From positions 47,897-87,341 of the forward strand of contig DAYW01000010.1 of the NCBI GenBank assembly GCA_002507085.1: a DNA stretch of 39,445 nt, read 5' to 3'. Of this stretch, positions 16,554-25,516 are shown in pieces. A program made the position numbers and the translations under genes. Source of the DNA: an archaeon UBA168. GTDB taxonomy: Archaea; Thermoproteota; Thermoprotei_A; Marsarchaeales; UBA168. A model generated the notes under the pieces. It was not told where the DNA came from. It did no database searches and saw only the letters and a program-made list of their open reading frames with translations. Positions within the stretch are counted from its first letter, which is position 1; the number at the start of each line of letters is the position of its first letter.

Positions 16554-17927
16554 TCACGTCGATCGGTAGAGAAAGGCCCTCGGGTCAGAGGTCGAGCTTA
16601 TCTCTCCAACCATGTCCGTCTCCATCATGCGCTTAACTTCCTTCATGTCTTTCGTGTGCCCAAGCACGAACATAAGCTTCACTAAGGCCGCTTCAGGAGT
16701 CCAGTCGCACTGATCCCCTATAACGCCTGCCTCCTTGAGAAGCCTTCCAGCTGCATAGACGTTCATGTTCACCCTACCGTATATGGTCTGAGGAGCCATC
16801 ACCACAGGTATCCCTGAGCTTATCAGCGACCTTATGGACGGAAGTACGCTCCTAGCCAGCGGATCGTTTCCGGGATTGGTTGGGGCGTGGCCTAAACCAG
16901 TGCCAGCTAGCACAACGCCGTCGTAATACTTTGAGAGGGAATCGATGAATTCTGGGTTTATCCCCGGGTGGACGTAAATTAGCGCGACCTTATCATCCAG
17001 CCGAAGGTCGAGCTTCGGTTTGCCTCCACTTCTCTTGGGATAATCCCTTATGCGCTCGATTATTGGCGCACTGGCATCCCCCTTCCAGCGAACCCGCGCG
17101 TAGGGCAAGACGTTTATGCTTCTAAAGGCATCCCTGCGAGAAGTGTGCATTTTTCTAACTTTCACTCCCTGGTGAACTAGGCAGTAATCGTCTGACATGC
17201 TACCGTGCATCACCACAACCACACCAGCCATGTCGCTCGCGGCAACCGCCACCGAGCACTCCAGGTTCATCACGTTATCGCTTGATCCCCTATCGCTGCT
17301 CCTTTGGGCTCCAACCAGGGCTACTGGCACCCCTAAGCCCTGAAGCATGAAGCTCAGGGCAGAGGCCGTGTAGTGAAGCGTGTCCGTGCCATGCGTTATG
17401 ACAACGCCATCCGCCCCGTCGGTTATCTCGTTGTAAACTGTTTGAGCCAAGAGCTTCCAGTGAGATGGGCTCATGTCCTCGGAGAGTATGTTGAGCAAGG
17501 GAACGCTCCTTACGTTGGCAAGCTGCATTATGCCGGGAAATATAGCCGATAGCTCCTTCGCCGTAAGCGCAGGAAAAACCGCTCCCGTGTTGTAGTCAAT
17601 CCTCGAAGAGATTGTGCCTCCCGCGCTTACTATAGTTACGTTTCTAAGGCCCTTTTTCGGAGCTTCCCTGGATTCCTCTCCCGAGCTGATCTTAGGCTCC
17701 GCTCCCTTGCTTATCAGATCTATTTGCGCGCCATCGGGAAGAACGCCCACGTTGTATCCGTTGTCCAGCTTTACGACGAGCGCCCTGCCGCCCAAAAGGG
17801 CGGGCCTCGGCATCAATATACCCTCAATAATTTGACCATCCTTCCTTATCCTTACCCGATCCCAAACGGAAACGCCAGCAGAGCGCAGCAGCTGCACTAC
17901 GTCCTCGGGATATCCCCCCACGCTCAA
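16554..17927 (-). CDS. gatD: Glutamyl-tRNA(Gln) amidotransferase subunit D
   Basis: A 457-residue L-asparaginase-like glutaminase that releases ammonia for GatE. The N-terminal about 80 residues form the GatD beta-barrel domain (VWDRVRIRKDGQIIEGILMPRP). The asparaginase domain has VSAGGTISSRID with the nucleophile Thr near 105, and HGTDTLHYTASAL with Thr181 and Asp182. It also has GAQRSSDRGSSD and VRKMHTSRRDAF. The start is a TTG giving MSVGGYPEDV. Directly downstream is gatE. No clear promoter box was found at the usual spacing; CTTAAG sites lie 40-50 nt upstream, so a short leader is possible. Confidence 0.96.
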   Translation of the reverse strand: MSVGGYPEDVVQLLRSAGVSVWDRVRIRKDGQIIEGILMPRPALLGGRALVVKLDNGYNVGVLPDGAQIDLISKGAEPKISSGEESREAPKKGLRNVTIVSAGGTISSRIDYNTGAVFPALTAKELSAIFPGIMQLANVRSVPLLNILSEDMSPSHWKLLAQTVYNEITDGADGVVITHGTDTLHYTASALSFMLQGLGVPVALVGAQRSSDRGSSDNVMNLECSVAVAASDMAGVVVVMHGSMSDDYCLVHQGVKVRKMHTSRRDAFRSINVLPYARVRWKGDASAPIIERIRDYPKRSGGKPKLDLRLDDKVALIYVHPGINPEFIDSLSKYYDGVVLAGTGLGHAPTNPGNDPLARSVLPSIRSLISSGIPVVMAPQTIYGRVNMNVYAAGRLLKEAGVIGDQCDWTPEAALVKLMFVLGHTKDMKEVKRMMETDMVGEISSTSDPRAFLYRST

Positions 17928-18151
17928 AACAATCGCCGTTCAGCGGCTTTTTTCCTGGGAATACACAAAGCGCTTAAGGTACTTAACCCGATTCTTAAGC
18001 CTAGGAACGGGATCGCGATGGGGCATCCTTTCTACTTTTGGAGTTGCCTGCCTAACCTTACCTGCCTTAGTTACTGAACCGTGACTTGGCATTTGTATCA
18101 GTCAAGCGACCAAATTTAAGCGTTGCTCAGCGGATTGCCAGCCCCAAGCAC

Positions 18152-18589
18152 CTAAACATTTGCCGCGCGCTCGCTAACGCTCCTCATGAACTTCAGCACG
18201 GAGTAAATCTCGTCACCGCTCTTGTCTTCCAGGAGCCTCCTTATGAAGTCCTCAAGCAGCAAGCTCGATTCCTTAAGAAGCTCCTCTCCTTTGTCGGTTA
18301 TGCTCAAGTTTACGACGCGCCTGTCTTCCTTGCTTCTCGTCCTCACAACCAACCCCCTCTTCTCCAGGGAGTCAATGAGAGGTGTAAGGCCTCCAGGCGA
18401 CATCAGCACCGTCCTCGATGCTTCGGTCATTGTGCAGGTGCCGTTGAGGTGCAAACATCTCAAGACCCTGTACTCCTGAAGCCCAAGTCCAAGCTTGCGA
18501 AGCTCAAAATCGCTGGCCTTCTCTATCCTTTTCCAGGCCTCGACTATCCCATGCCAAAACTCGATCTCTTCAACTGCAGCATTACCCAT
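18152..18589 (-). CDS. MarR-family transcriptional regulator
   Basis: A 145-residue winged helix-turn-helix protein. It has an N-terminal dimerisation helix, LQEYRVLRCLHLNGTCTMTEASRTVLMSPGGLTPLIDSLEKRGLV as the DNA-recognition region (about 38-82), and the wing motif RSKEDRRVVNLSITDKGEEL. C-terminal helices close the dimer domain. The DRR...ITxKG pattern is diagnostic of MarR proteins, which usually repress nearby or drug/oxidant-responsive genes and release DNA on ligand binding. It diverges from the threonine dehydratase gene across 155 nt, so that intergenic region is its most likely local target. No ligand can be inferred. Confidence 0.92.
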   Translation of the reverse strand: MGNAAVEEIEFWHGIVEAWKRIEKASDFELRKLGLGLQEYRVLRCLHLNGTCTMTEASRTVLMSPGGLTPLIDSLEKRGLVVRTRSKEDRRVVNLSITDKGEELLKESSLLLEDFIRRLLEDKSGDEIYSVLKFMRSVSERAANV

Positions 18590-18610
18590 GACTTTAAATT
18601 GCTCAGCGGC

Positions 18611-18619
18611 TTTTATGCA
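18611..18619 (-). promoter_or_regulatory. TATA box of the MarR regulator gene
   Basis: Minus-strand TGCATAAAA, centred about 27 nt before the ATG at 18589, implying a leaderless mRNA. Confidence 0.55.
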
Positions 18620-18744
18620 TTATTAGATCATTAGGATGAACCACGGTGTTCGCAAGCTCTTCCAAATAACTTGGGCTGCTTGTAAGCCCGTCAACCCGTT
18701 CAAAACGAAAACCCATTTACGCGTCCCCGATAGATGCTGAGAAA

Positions 18745-19947
18745 ATGGCGCTTGTTAGCGAGCCCACTTTGGCGGATATCGCAAGGGCCCGGGAAAGGAT
18801 ATCACCCTACGTTCACAAGACGCCTCTCGTTCGCTCCGAGACGTTCAGCGGGATGACCGGAAGCGAGGTCTACCTCAAGCTCGAAAACTTCCAGAAGACA
18901 GGCTCATTCAAGGTAAGGGGGGCGTTAAACAAGCTCATGACAACCGACCGCAGGGACCTCGCAAATGGCGTTATAACCGCTTCCGCGGGAAACCACGCTC
19001 AAGGAGTGGCCTATGCTGCCATGACCTTGGGAGTCAAGGCCACCGTGGTAATGCCCAAATGGGCGAGCGAGGCCAAGGTTAACGCAACCAAGAGCTACGG
19101 CGCGGAAGTGCTGCTCTATGGAGCGAGCTTTGATGAGGCAGCCGAAAAAGCAAAAAACATGAGCGAGCAGCTTGGTATGCTCTACATCCCTGCCTTTGAC
19201 GATGACCAAGTCATAGCCGGGCAGGGGACGATCGGCCTCGAGATCCTGGAGGACGATCCAGACATCGATTACGTTGTGGTGCCGGTAGGCGGTGGAGGGC
19301 TCATATCCGGCATCGCCATAGCCTGCCAGGGAAAAGCTGAGGTGATAGGGGTTGAAAGCGAGGCGTTTCCTTCGATCCACGATTTGCTCATTGGTAAAAC
19401 CCCCTCCTTCGGAAGTACCATAGCTGATGGTATAGCTGTAAAAAACCCAAGTCAAAGGACGCTCACCTACATAAGGGAACACGTGAAGGAAATAAAGCTG
19501 GTCAACGACGATGAGATAGCGAAGGCGGTGTTCTTGCTCATGGAGAGACAAAAGATCATAGCGGAACCCGCGGGAGCGGTCGGGCTCGCGTCTCTGCTCT
19601 CCGGTGATCTGAGGCTAAGCGGTAAGAGGGTCGCGGTGCTCATAAGCGGTGGAAACGTTGACCTGCACCTGCTTTCAAGGATAGTTGACCACGCCCTTTT
19701 GGATATGGGACGCCTTCTGATAATTAACTTCGTGGCGCCCGACAAGCCCGGCGTTCTTTCTATGGCGGTATCGACTATAGCCGATGTGGGCGGGAACATA
19801 ATTCACATACAGCACGAGAGAGAAAGCCGCGATGTGCCCATAGGCTACTCAAAGGTAAAGATCTGGATGGAGGTACCTGACCCATCAGCCAGCCAAGAGA
19901 TAATTAAGAGGCTGAGCCCCACCTTCCCTTCCATAACGAAGGGCTAG
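18745..19947 (+). CDS. ilvA: Threonine dehydratase (threonine ammonia-lyase) with ACT domain
   Basis: A 400-residue PLP enzyme that deaminates threonine to 2-oxobutanoate, for isoleucine synthesis or threonine breakdown. The PLP lysine lies in GSFKVRGA (Lys56). SAGNHAQGVA and PVGGGGLISG are the substrate and phosphate loops, and RQKIIAEPAGAVGLA and LISGGNVD complete the fold II pattern. Residues about 325-400 form a single ACT domain (IINFVAPDKPGVLSMAVSTIADVGGNI), as in the catabolic/biosynthetic short form. A CATTTAC box lies about 29 nt upstream of the ATG. It diverges from the MarR gene and overlaps the metallophosphoesterase 3' end by 4 nt. Serine may also be a substrate. Confidence 0.94.
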   Translation: MALVSEPTLADIARARERISPYVHKTPLVRSETFSGMTGSEVYLKLENFQKTGSFKVRGALNKLMTTDRRDLANGVITASAGNHAQGVAYAAMTLGVKATVVMPKWASEAKVNATKSYGAEVLLYGASFDEAAEKAKNMSEQLGMLYIPAFDDDQVIAGQGTIGLEILEDDPDIDYVVVPVGGGGLISGIAIACQGKAEVIGVESEAFPSIHDLLIGKTPSFGSTIADGIAVKNPSQRTLTYIREHVKEIKLVNDDEIAKAVFLLMERQKIIAEPAGAVGLASLLSGDLRLSGKRVAVLISGGNVDLHLLSRIVDHALLDMGRLLIINFVAPDKPGVLSMAVSTIADVGGNIIHIQHERESRDVPIGYSKVKIWMEVPDPSASQEIIKRLSPTFPSITKG

Positions 19948-20642
19948 CGAGATCTGAAAACCCACACCGGTTTCTTTCTGGCTGGAAAAGCCACGTTGTA
20001 AACCTGCACCTCCCCTACCTTAACGCTCTCCACGGTACCCTTGTGTATGTGCCCATGCACCCAAGCATCGAAACCGCCTCTCGCTAGCTCCTCTTCAAAT
20101 CCGGGATATCCCATCTCCGGCCACATCTTTTCTCTCTCCCCAATCATAGTAGCTTTTGTAGGAGAGTAATGGCTGAGCACGATCTTAACGTCCGCCTTCG
20201 TGTTTCTCAGCTTTTCTAGAGATTCCCTTGTGGTCCTGATCTGCTCTCTCCTTATGCTCCATATCTCCTTTATGTGAGTGCGCTGCCAGTAGGTTGGCCT
20301 TTCAAGTACTCCCTTGGTCCCAAACACGGCCAGTTTCTCTCCGCCCAAGTCAAATGTCTCCAGCTCATCTATAAGCCAGCGGATCTTGCCCGAAGTGGCG
20401 CGCAAAACGTCGTCAAATGTCTCCTCATACTCCTCGTTACCTTGGCACGCCACCAAAGGACCCCTGTAAAACGACCCAAGGCGATCTAGAAAGTCGCCTA
20501 GCGCGCTGGGGTCTCCCTTGTTAACGACGTCTCCCGCTAAGAGGAGGATCTGCGGCATTGCCTCCTCCGTTTCCTTTTGCATGGCCTCAAGGAACTGATC
20601 GGAAAACCTGGGCACGTGCATATCGGAGCTGGCCAACACCAT
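19944..20642 (-). CDS. Calcineurin-like metallophosphoesterase
   Basis: A 232-residue two-metal phosphoesterase with all core motifs: SSDMHVP (D-x-H), LAGDVVNKGD, CQGNEEYEE (GNxE in place of GNHD/E), LSHYSP and VHGHIHKG. The fold is complete; substrate is unknown. I chose ATG 20642 (MVLASSDMHVP) rather than the TTG at 20669 because GAGGTG sits 8-9 nt upstream of that ATG and the metal motif begins only six residues later. It follows the HisC-like aminotransferase gene after about 45 nt on the same strand, so the two may be cotranscribed. Confidence 0.88.
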   Translation of the reverse strand: MVLASSDMHVPRFSDQFLEAMQKETEEAMPQILLLAGDVVNKGDPSALGDFLDRLGSFYRGPLVACQGNEEYEETFDDVLRATSGKIRWLIDELETFDLGGEKLAVFGTKGVLERPTYWQRTHIKEIWSIRREQIRTTRESLEKLRNTKADVKIVLSHYSPTKATMIGEREKMWPEMGYPGFEEELARGGFDAWVHGHIHKGTVESVKVGEVQVYNVAFPARKKPVWVFRSR

Positions 20643-20650
20643 CAAGGCGC

Positions 20651-20656
20651 TACACC
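20651..20656 (-). promoter_or_regulatory. Ribosome binding site deciding the metallophosphoesterase start
   Basis: Minus-strand GAGGTG 8-9 nt before the ATG at 20642. It would lie inside the coding sequence if the upstream TTG were used. Confidence 0.55.
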
Positions 20657-20687
20657 TCTTGCAACGCAAAGCCCATCAACAAGCGAG

Positions 20688-21725
20688 CTACTCACTCTCG
20701 CCCTTAACTGGAGATGCCTTATAGGCGTGGTCTTGAACCAGCGCATCAGCAAGGGCGCGCACCGCGCAATCGTCATCCCCCCTGGTTCCTATGCTGAGCC
20801 TGGCGAAGCCCGGGGCAAACTGCGGGATCATCAGAGTGAGCGGCAGCTTCGGCATACCCCTAAGGAACTTCATCATGATGAAGTTCGTGGAGCTCTTGTA
20901 AGGCTTAACGCCGTTGAGCCTCAAAAGCTTACCGTAGAGCCTCTCCCTTTCTAGGATAACGTACTCCGCGTTTTTCAGCGCATAAGAGGGGTCCCTCAGC
21001 GCCTCCACGGCAGCGGCCATGCTTGCGCGCGACAGCTCAAACCTAGGCGAGAACCCCTCCACGTTTTTTATGAGCCCGCTTGGAGCCAATAAGAACGAGA
21101 CGCGCATGCCGGCCATGGCAAAGGCTTTGCTCATGGTCCTAAATACCACAAGGTTCTTGACCTCGCTTACAAGGCTTGCAGATGAGTAGCCCGCGTACTC
21201 TGTGTACGCCTCGTCAAGCAACAGGTAACCATCAAAGGAAGAGAGGAGCCTGCCGACGTTTTCCCTTGTGCGCAATACGGGAGAGCCTGTGGGGTTATTG
21301 GGATCATCCACCACCAAGAGCTTGGGTTTTTTCCTCCTGATCATATCTATGAGGGAGTCCAGTTCAAGAGACCACATATCGCCCTTCTCTATGAGCGGCA
21401 CCTTCTCGATCGTGCATCCGAGAGCCCTCAGGATCGGCTCATAAGACGAAAAAGTCGGTTCAAGCAAGAAGACGAGGTCCCCCGGCCTGACCGCTCTTGA
21501 GAATAGCTCGTAAAAGACGTACTCTCCTCCAGAGGCGGCGTGAACGTTTTCGGCGCTCACCCCAGCGTATTTCGCCATAAGCTCTTTGAGAAGCGCGGCG
21601 AGCTCCGATGGAGGATACCTGTTTGCGCGTGAAACCGATTTTCTAGCGGCGTCGAGAACCCTCTTGGGAGGGGGTTGAGGAAACTCGTTATAATAAAGCC
21701 TCAGCTTCGAGGGATCGCATGGCAT
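20688..21725 (-). CDS. Histidinol-phosphate aminotransferase-like PLP enzyme
   Basis: A 345-residue fold-type I aminotransferase. DDPNNPTG (140-147), LLLDEAY and TMSKAFAMAGMRVSF with the PLP lysine at 200 are the family core. RLSIGTRGDDDCAVRALADAL near the C-terminus carries the carboxylate-binding Arg. The opening LRLYYNEFPQPPP and SGGEYVFYEL resemble HisC and related CobD-like enzymes, but no histidine gene is nearby, so the substrate remains open. The start is ATG at 21725. It lies alone upstream of the metallophosphoesterase. The 90-nt gap to the ABC permease contains the short direct repeat GCGACTGCCG twice and nothing else of note. Confidence 0.85.
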   Translation of the reverse strand: MPCDPSKLRLYYNEFPQPPPKRVLDAARKSVSRANRYPPSELAALLKELMAKYAGVSAENVHAASGGEYVFYELFSRAVRPGDLVFLLEPTFSSYEPILRALGCTIEKVPLIEKGDMWSLELDSLIDMIRRKKPKLLVVDDPNNPTGSPVLRTRENVGRLLSSFDGYLLLDEAYTEYAGYSSASLVSEVKNLVVFRTMSKAFAMAGMRVSFLLAPSGLIKNVEGFSPRFELSRASMAAAVEALRDPSYALKNAEYVILERERLYGKLLRLNGVKPYKSSTNFIMMKFLRGMPKLPLTLMIPQFAPGFARLSIGTRGDDDCAVRALADALVQDHAYKASPVKGESE

Positions 21726-21815
21726 TTGGCGTGCATTGAAGTCCGCATATCAGCTTACCGCTGGCTCTTGCCTCTAGCCCTGGCGACTGCCGACTGAGCG
21801 ACTGCCGGCGATCAG

Positions 21816-22925
21816 TCACCTTGTCACCGCTCTGTTAAAGATTGGAACGGCCAAGCCCATCGCAATCACCGCGAACACCAGCATAAACACGAGGGGATTG
21901 ACTATGGCAGCAATTCCCGCGTTCAGCACCATGAGGCGCCTCAAGGCCTCCACCATGTAAGTAAGGGGTATGGCCCAAGCGATATCCTGGAGCCACCACG
22001 GAAGCTGCATTATGGGATAGAGCACCCCGCTTAGGAATATCATGGGAAACTGAAGCATCATCAGTATCATCGTTGCGCTTTCCTGATCCGAGGCTATGGA
22101 GGTTGCGATTATGCCGATTCCAACGAATCCCAGATCGCCGAGGATAAGCACCGCGAGTATGAGCAACGGATTCCCGTATATCTTCACGCCAAAAAAGGCC
22201 ACCACCAGCACAACTATTATCGCAGCCTGTATGAGGCCCCTCACGGTTTGAGCCACAGCCTTACCGGTTATAATAGAGGACCTCGATATGGGAGCTACCA
22301 TGAGGCCATCCATGGTTCCAAGTTCCCTTTCCCTTGAAACGGCCGCGGCAAGCCCTGCCATTCCAGCCATTACGACGGTCAGGCCCACGAAGCCTGGGGC
22401 CATGTACTCAAACTCGCTGGACGGAGCCCAGGGAGCTATGCTTTCGACAAACAGCGGCGAGGGATCGCTCTGCGTGAGCTCGGCTAGTATCTGATCCACA
22501 GACGCCTCAAGCTCTGCGGCCACCTGGGGGTCGGTGTTATCAACTATGAGCACTACGCTGTTTTGCTGAGGAAAAGTCGGGTAAATTACCAGCACGCCGT
22601 AGTCCTGCCCGCTGACCACTGCCTCCTTCGCCTGCTGCACCGATGCAAAGCTCGTTAAGGAAAGCACACCCGACGATTGAGATATATGCTGGAATGAGTC
22701 AACAAAGGCCTGAGCTTGCCCGCCGTTTGCCTCGTCAACTACCGCAAGGGGTATGTGATTTATCTGCCCCGACCCTGGAAACATGAAGCCGAACAGCGCT
22801 ATCAATATGATCGGCATCAGCACAAAGGTGGCAAGCCTCATCTTTGACCTACTGAACTCCAAAAGGTCCTTCTGAGCTATTCTAAGAGAATCCTTAAGCG
22901 TCTTTCCAGCGCTCACCTTTATCAC
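21816..22925 (-). CDS. ABC-2 type transporter permease
   Basis: A 369-residue membrane protein of the ABC-2/YhgE-LinJ type. One membrane segment (about 29-51, LATFVLMPIILIALFGFMF) is followed by a large outside loop of about 130 residues. Five more hydrophobic segments lie at about 175-360, with the coupling signature ERELGTMDGLMVAPISRSSIITGK. This layout is typical of drug, lipid or polymer exporters that pair with an ABC ATPase. The start overlaps the ATPase stop as GTGA; a second GTG at 22916 lies after GAGGTGAT with good spacing and is an alternative start. It is the last gene of the padR operon. Confidence 0.92.
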   Translation of the reverse strand: MIKVSAGKTLKDSLRIAQKDLLEFSRSKMRLATFVLMPIILIALFGFMFPGSGQINHIPLAVVDEANGGQAQAFVDSFQHISQSSGVLSLTSFASVQQAKEAVVSGQDYGVLVIYPTFPQQNSVVLIVDNTDPQVAAELEASVDQILAELTQSDPSPLFVESIAPWAPSSEFEYMAPGFVGLTVVMAGMAGLAAAVSRERELGTMDGLMVAPISRSSIITGKAVAQTVRGLIQAAIIVVLVVAFFGVKIYGNPLLILAVLILGDLGFVGIGIIATSIASDQESATMILMMLQFPMIFLSGVLYPIMQLPWWLQDIAWAIPLTYMVEALRRLMVLNAGIAAIVNPLVFMLVFAVIAMGLAVPIFNRAVTR

Positions 22926-23701
22926 CTCACAACTCTAGCCGAGGCGCTTTGCTTCCCAAGGCTGTCCCTGAGCTGCCTTCCGGTCAGCTTAAGGAAGAGC
23001 TCTTCGAGGTTTTTAACCCCGTTTTCCTCCTCAAGCTTCTTTGGCTCACCTATGGCAAGTATTTTACCGTGGTCTATTATGGCCAGCCTCTCCGATAGCT
23101 CTTCGGCAAGCGCCATCTCATGCGTCGTAAGCACTATGGTTATGTCGGACTCGTGAAGCTGAATTATGAGATCCTTTATGAACCTAACAGTTTGCGGATC
23201 AAGCCCCAACGTCGGCTCGTCCAAGAACAAGACCTTGGGGTTGTGAAGCAGCGCGCGCACCAAGTTCAGCCTCTGCTTCATGCCGGTGGAAAAAGTGCCC
23301 ACCGGCTTATCAGCAAACCTGCTCAGGTTGACCTCTTCCAGAAGCTCGTCTATCCTCTCGTCCAGCCTCTTTCCGCCCAGACCGTAGAGGTTCCCGAAGA
23401 ACCTCAGGTTCTCTCTGGCGGTAAGCCTGTCGTAAACTATGAGCTTATCGGAAACGAGGCCTATGAGCAATCTCACCTTGTCGGGTTCCTTCTTTACGGA
23501 GTGACCGCCCACGTAAGCGTCGCCCTCAGTGGGGCGAAGCAGCGTAGTCAACATCCTCATAGTGGTGCTCTTGCCTGCCCCGTTTGGCCCCAGGAGCCCG
23601 AAGAGCTCGCCGTCTTTTATGCTGAAGCTGATATGGTCGACGGCAACGAATCCGTTAAAAACCTTCGTCAGCCCCTCGACCACAATGCTTCCATCTTCCA
23701 C
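22922..23701 (-). CDS. ABC transporter ATP-binding protein
   Basis: A 259-residue DrrA/CcmA-type ATPase. Walker A is GPNGAGKST (38-46), the signature is FSTGMKQRL, Walker B is VLFLDEPTLGLDP and the switch is LTTHEM. A C-terminal extension of about 40 residues (GVKNLEELFLKLTGRQLRDS) is common in ABC-2 exporter ATPases. It uses a GTG start with GGGGTGAT just upstream, 5 nt after the stop of the CARDB-like gene. It should energise the adjacent permease. Confidence 0.95.
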   Translation of the reverse strand: MEDGSIVVEGLTKVFNGFVAVDHISFSIKDGELFGLLGPNGAGKSTTMRMLTTLLRPTEGDAYVGGHSVKKEPDKVRLLIGLVSDKLIVYDRLTARENLRFFGNLYGLGGKRLDERIDELLEEVNLSRFADKPVGTFSTGMKQRLNLVRALLHNPKVLFLDEPTLGLDPQTVRFIKDLIIQLHESDITIVLTTHEMALAEELSERLAIIDHGKILAIGEPKKLEEENGVKNLEELFLKLTGRQLRDSLGKQSASARVVR

Positions 23702-23706
23702 CTATA

Positions 23707-24972
23707 TCACCCCTTGGCCTGGGCCTTGCCGCGCCTGCTAAGGACCCCTATGAGAATGCCAAGCAAGAATATCACTATTACAAGCAGGGCCAACAGAAGC
23801 GCATTGCTTCCTATCTTCGCGCTTGAAAGGTCGCTGCCTATGGAGTTTATCAAGCTCTGCTTCACGTGAACTTGGATCGGTATATATGACGTGAATGGGG
23901 TCTCCGAGTTGTTCTGGTACCACGTGACCTGGAGCGTGAGGTTATATGTCGTGGGCTTCGCATTAGAAGCCGTGTCTAATTCAAAGCGCACGATGTCCTG
24001 CTGCGCCGGCTTCAGCGAACCGGCGTAATCAGTTGTCACACCCGAGAACTCGTTGGGAGTTATCAGGTTAAACGTGACGTAGTTCGCGGTGTAATTGCCC
24101 GAGTTCTTGAGCGTCACGTAGAGCTTTTGCCCCGAGCCGCCTTGGGTGAGGTTATATCCGGACGTCGATACGACCGAGAAGGAGGCCTTGCCGTACACCA
24201 TGAAGACAACTGGCACGCTTTCGCTGCCTCCTGTCCAGCTTATGAGAATTTTTGCGGTGTAGTTCGAAGGCGACTTAACCGATCCGACGTTGAAGTAGAA
24301 CTGCACTGGAACCTCTGACCCCACGGGCAGAACGCCAATCGCGTGAGCGGTTGAATTGCCCCAAGCGGGTGAGAAGCCTGAGGGCAAGCTCAGGGTGACC
24401 GTGGCGTTCTGGGCAACGGATGTGCCGTCGTTCACTATGTAAGCTTCAAGCTCAACGTCTTGCTCTCCCGGAAACATGGAGGGCGGATTGTACCCAACCC
24501 CAACCACCTTGACCGAAGCATACCCTGTCACGGGCACCGACACGTTAAGATCTTGCGTAAAACCATCGCAACTTATGGTCAATGGGATCACATAAACTCC
24601 GTCGGCGGCATCTGCCTTAATTGAGACGAAGAACGCGCCCAAGGCCTGCCCTCCGGTTTCAACGGTCCCAAGTCTGACGGTCTCATCTCTGGAGTAAACA
24701 AACTTCCCATTGGTGTAGTAGGAGTAGTAGAACGGACCCCAGAGCTTCAGCGTGGCATTTGCATTTGCGGCGACGCCTCCCTCGTTGACAAGCTCAACTA
24801 AAAGCGGAAGGTTGGAGTCACCCGGAGAGGCCACGATGGGCGAGCTCTGAGAGCCCCAGGTGGCTGCCACGACCAGGAAGTCTGGCCTTAGCCCCGCCGT
24901 CTGCGCTGAAGCCGCTGAAAACGCGCCAATCAACAGCAATGCAGACACAAAAACAACGGATAACGCCTTCAC
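23707..24972 (-). CDS. Secreted, membrane-anchored CARDB/NEW3-like extracellular protein
   Basis: A 421-residue protein with a Sec signal peptide (about 1-24, VVFVSALLLIGAFSAASAQ). About 350 extracellular residues are rich in Ser, Thr, Val and Asn, with many N-glycosylation sequons (NAT, NYT, NVS). A C-terminal membrane helix (about 388-412, ALLLALLVIVIFLLGILIGVL) is followed by a basic tail, so the bulk faces outside. Three similar beta-sandwich units seem present, each with a GG/NDGT...NATVTLSLP or SGNYTANYVTFNL pattern, as in CARDB or COG1361 S-layer-like domains. The GTG start follows a strong GAGGTGAAT site and its 5' end overlaps padR by 4 nt. A role as an extracellular partner of the ABC exporter is inferred from the operon alone. 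Confidence 0.82.
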   Translation of the reverse strand: MKALSVVFVSALLLIGAFSAASAQTAGLRPDFLVVAATWGSQSSPIVASPGDSNLPLLVELVNEGGVAANANATLKLWGPFYYSYYTNGKFVYSRDETVRLGTVETGGQALGAFFVSIKADAADGVYVIPLTISCDGFTQDLNVSVPVTGYASVKVVGVGYNPPSMFPGEQDVELEAYIVNDGTSVAQNATVTLSLPSGFSPAWGNSTAHAIGVLPVGSEVPVQFYFNVGSVKSPSNYTAKILISWTGGSESVPVVFMVYGKASFSVVSTSGYNLTQGGSGQKLYVTLKNSGNYTANYVTFNLITPNEFSGVTTDYAGSLKPAQQDIVRFELDTASNAKPTTYNLTLQVTWYQNNSETPFTSYIPIQVHVKQSLINSIGSDLSSAKIGSNALLLALLVIVIFLLGILIGVLSRRGKAQAKG

Positions 24973-25493
24973 TTTTCATTCACCTCATTAAGCCTATCGT
25001 TTATCCAAATCAGCTGGGAGTCAAGCTCCACCTTGGCCCTCCTTAGAAGGTCGGAAGCCTCGGCGGGCTCCAGGAGCTTGGCGGCATCCTTCAGGAACCT
25101 GAACTGGTTCTGATAGCCGATCAAGGAGAGCTTTACAAGCTGATCCCTTCCCACAAAGTCCTCGAGTATTCCCCTGTAGTTATCCCAGTTCTCAAGAAGG
25201 GACGACAGCTTGTCCTTGACGCCAGCAAGAGCAGCCTTACCGTCTTCGGTTATCTCGTACACATTCCTGCCGTCCTCAGAATATCCCCTAATGAGCCCAT
25301 CCCTCTCCATGCGCTTCAGAAGCGGATAAAGCGCCCCGCTGCTGAAATTCCAAGCTCCCCCCGTCTTCTCCCTTATGGTTTCCATTATTTCATATCCATA
25401 ATACTTCCTTTTAGAGAGAAGGTGAAGCACGTAAAACCTCATCAGTCCGTGCAGAGTTCCGCTGAACTGCTTGGAGGGAAGCTGGGTAGACAT
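24969..25493 (-). CDS. PadR-family transcriptional regulator
   Basis: A 174-residue protein. The winged helix (about 14-95) contains LHLLSKRKYYGYEIMETIREKTGGAWNFSSGALYPLLKRMERDGLI, the PadR hallmark YGYEI...SxGALYPLLxRME, and the wing NVYEITEDGKAAL. A C-terminal helical dimerisation region follows (about 105-174). PadR proteins repress exporter operons and are released by ligands. As first gene of the ABC operon it is probably an autorepressor. The ATG at 25493 has a CTTAAAAG box about 28 nt upstream and a 12-bp palindrome just beyond it. Confidence 0.93.
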   Translation of the reverse strand: MSTQLPSKQFSGTLHGLMRFYVLHLLSKRKYYGYEIMETIREKTGGAWNFSSGALYPLLKRMERDGLIRGYSEDGRNVYEITEDGKAALAGVKDKLSSLLENWDNYRGILEDFVGRDQLVKLSLIGYQNQFRFLKDAAKLLEPAEASDLLRRAKVELDSQLIWINDRLNEVNEK

Positions 25494-25516
25494 GAGTTCC
25501 TTTAGGCCGGGGCTTT

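Noticed and set aside
21783..21807. Direct repeat GCGACTGCCG twice in the gap before the ABC permease stop
   Set aside because: Only two 10-nt copies in a 90-nt gap, with no element or regulator context.
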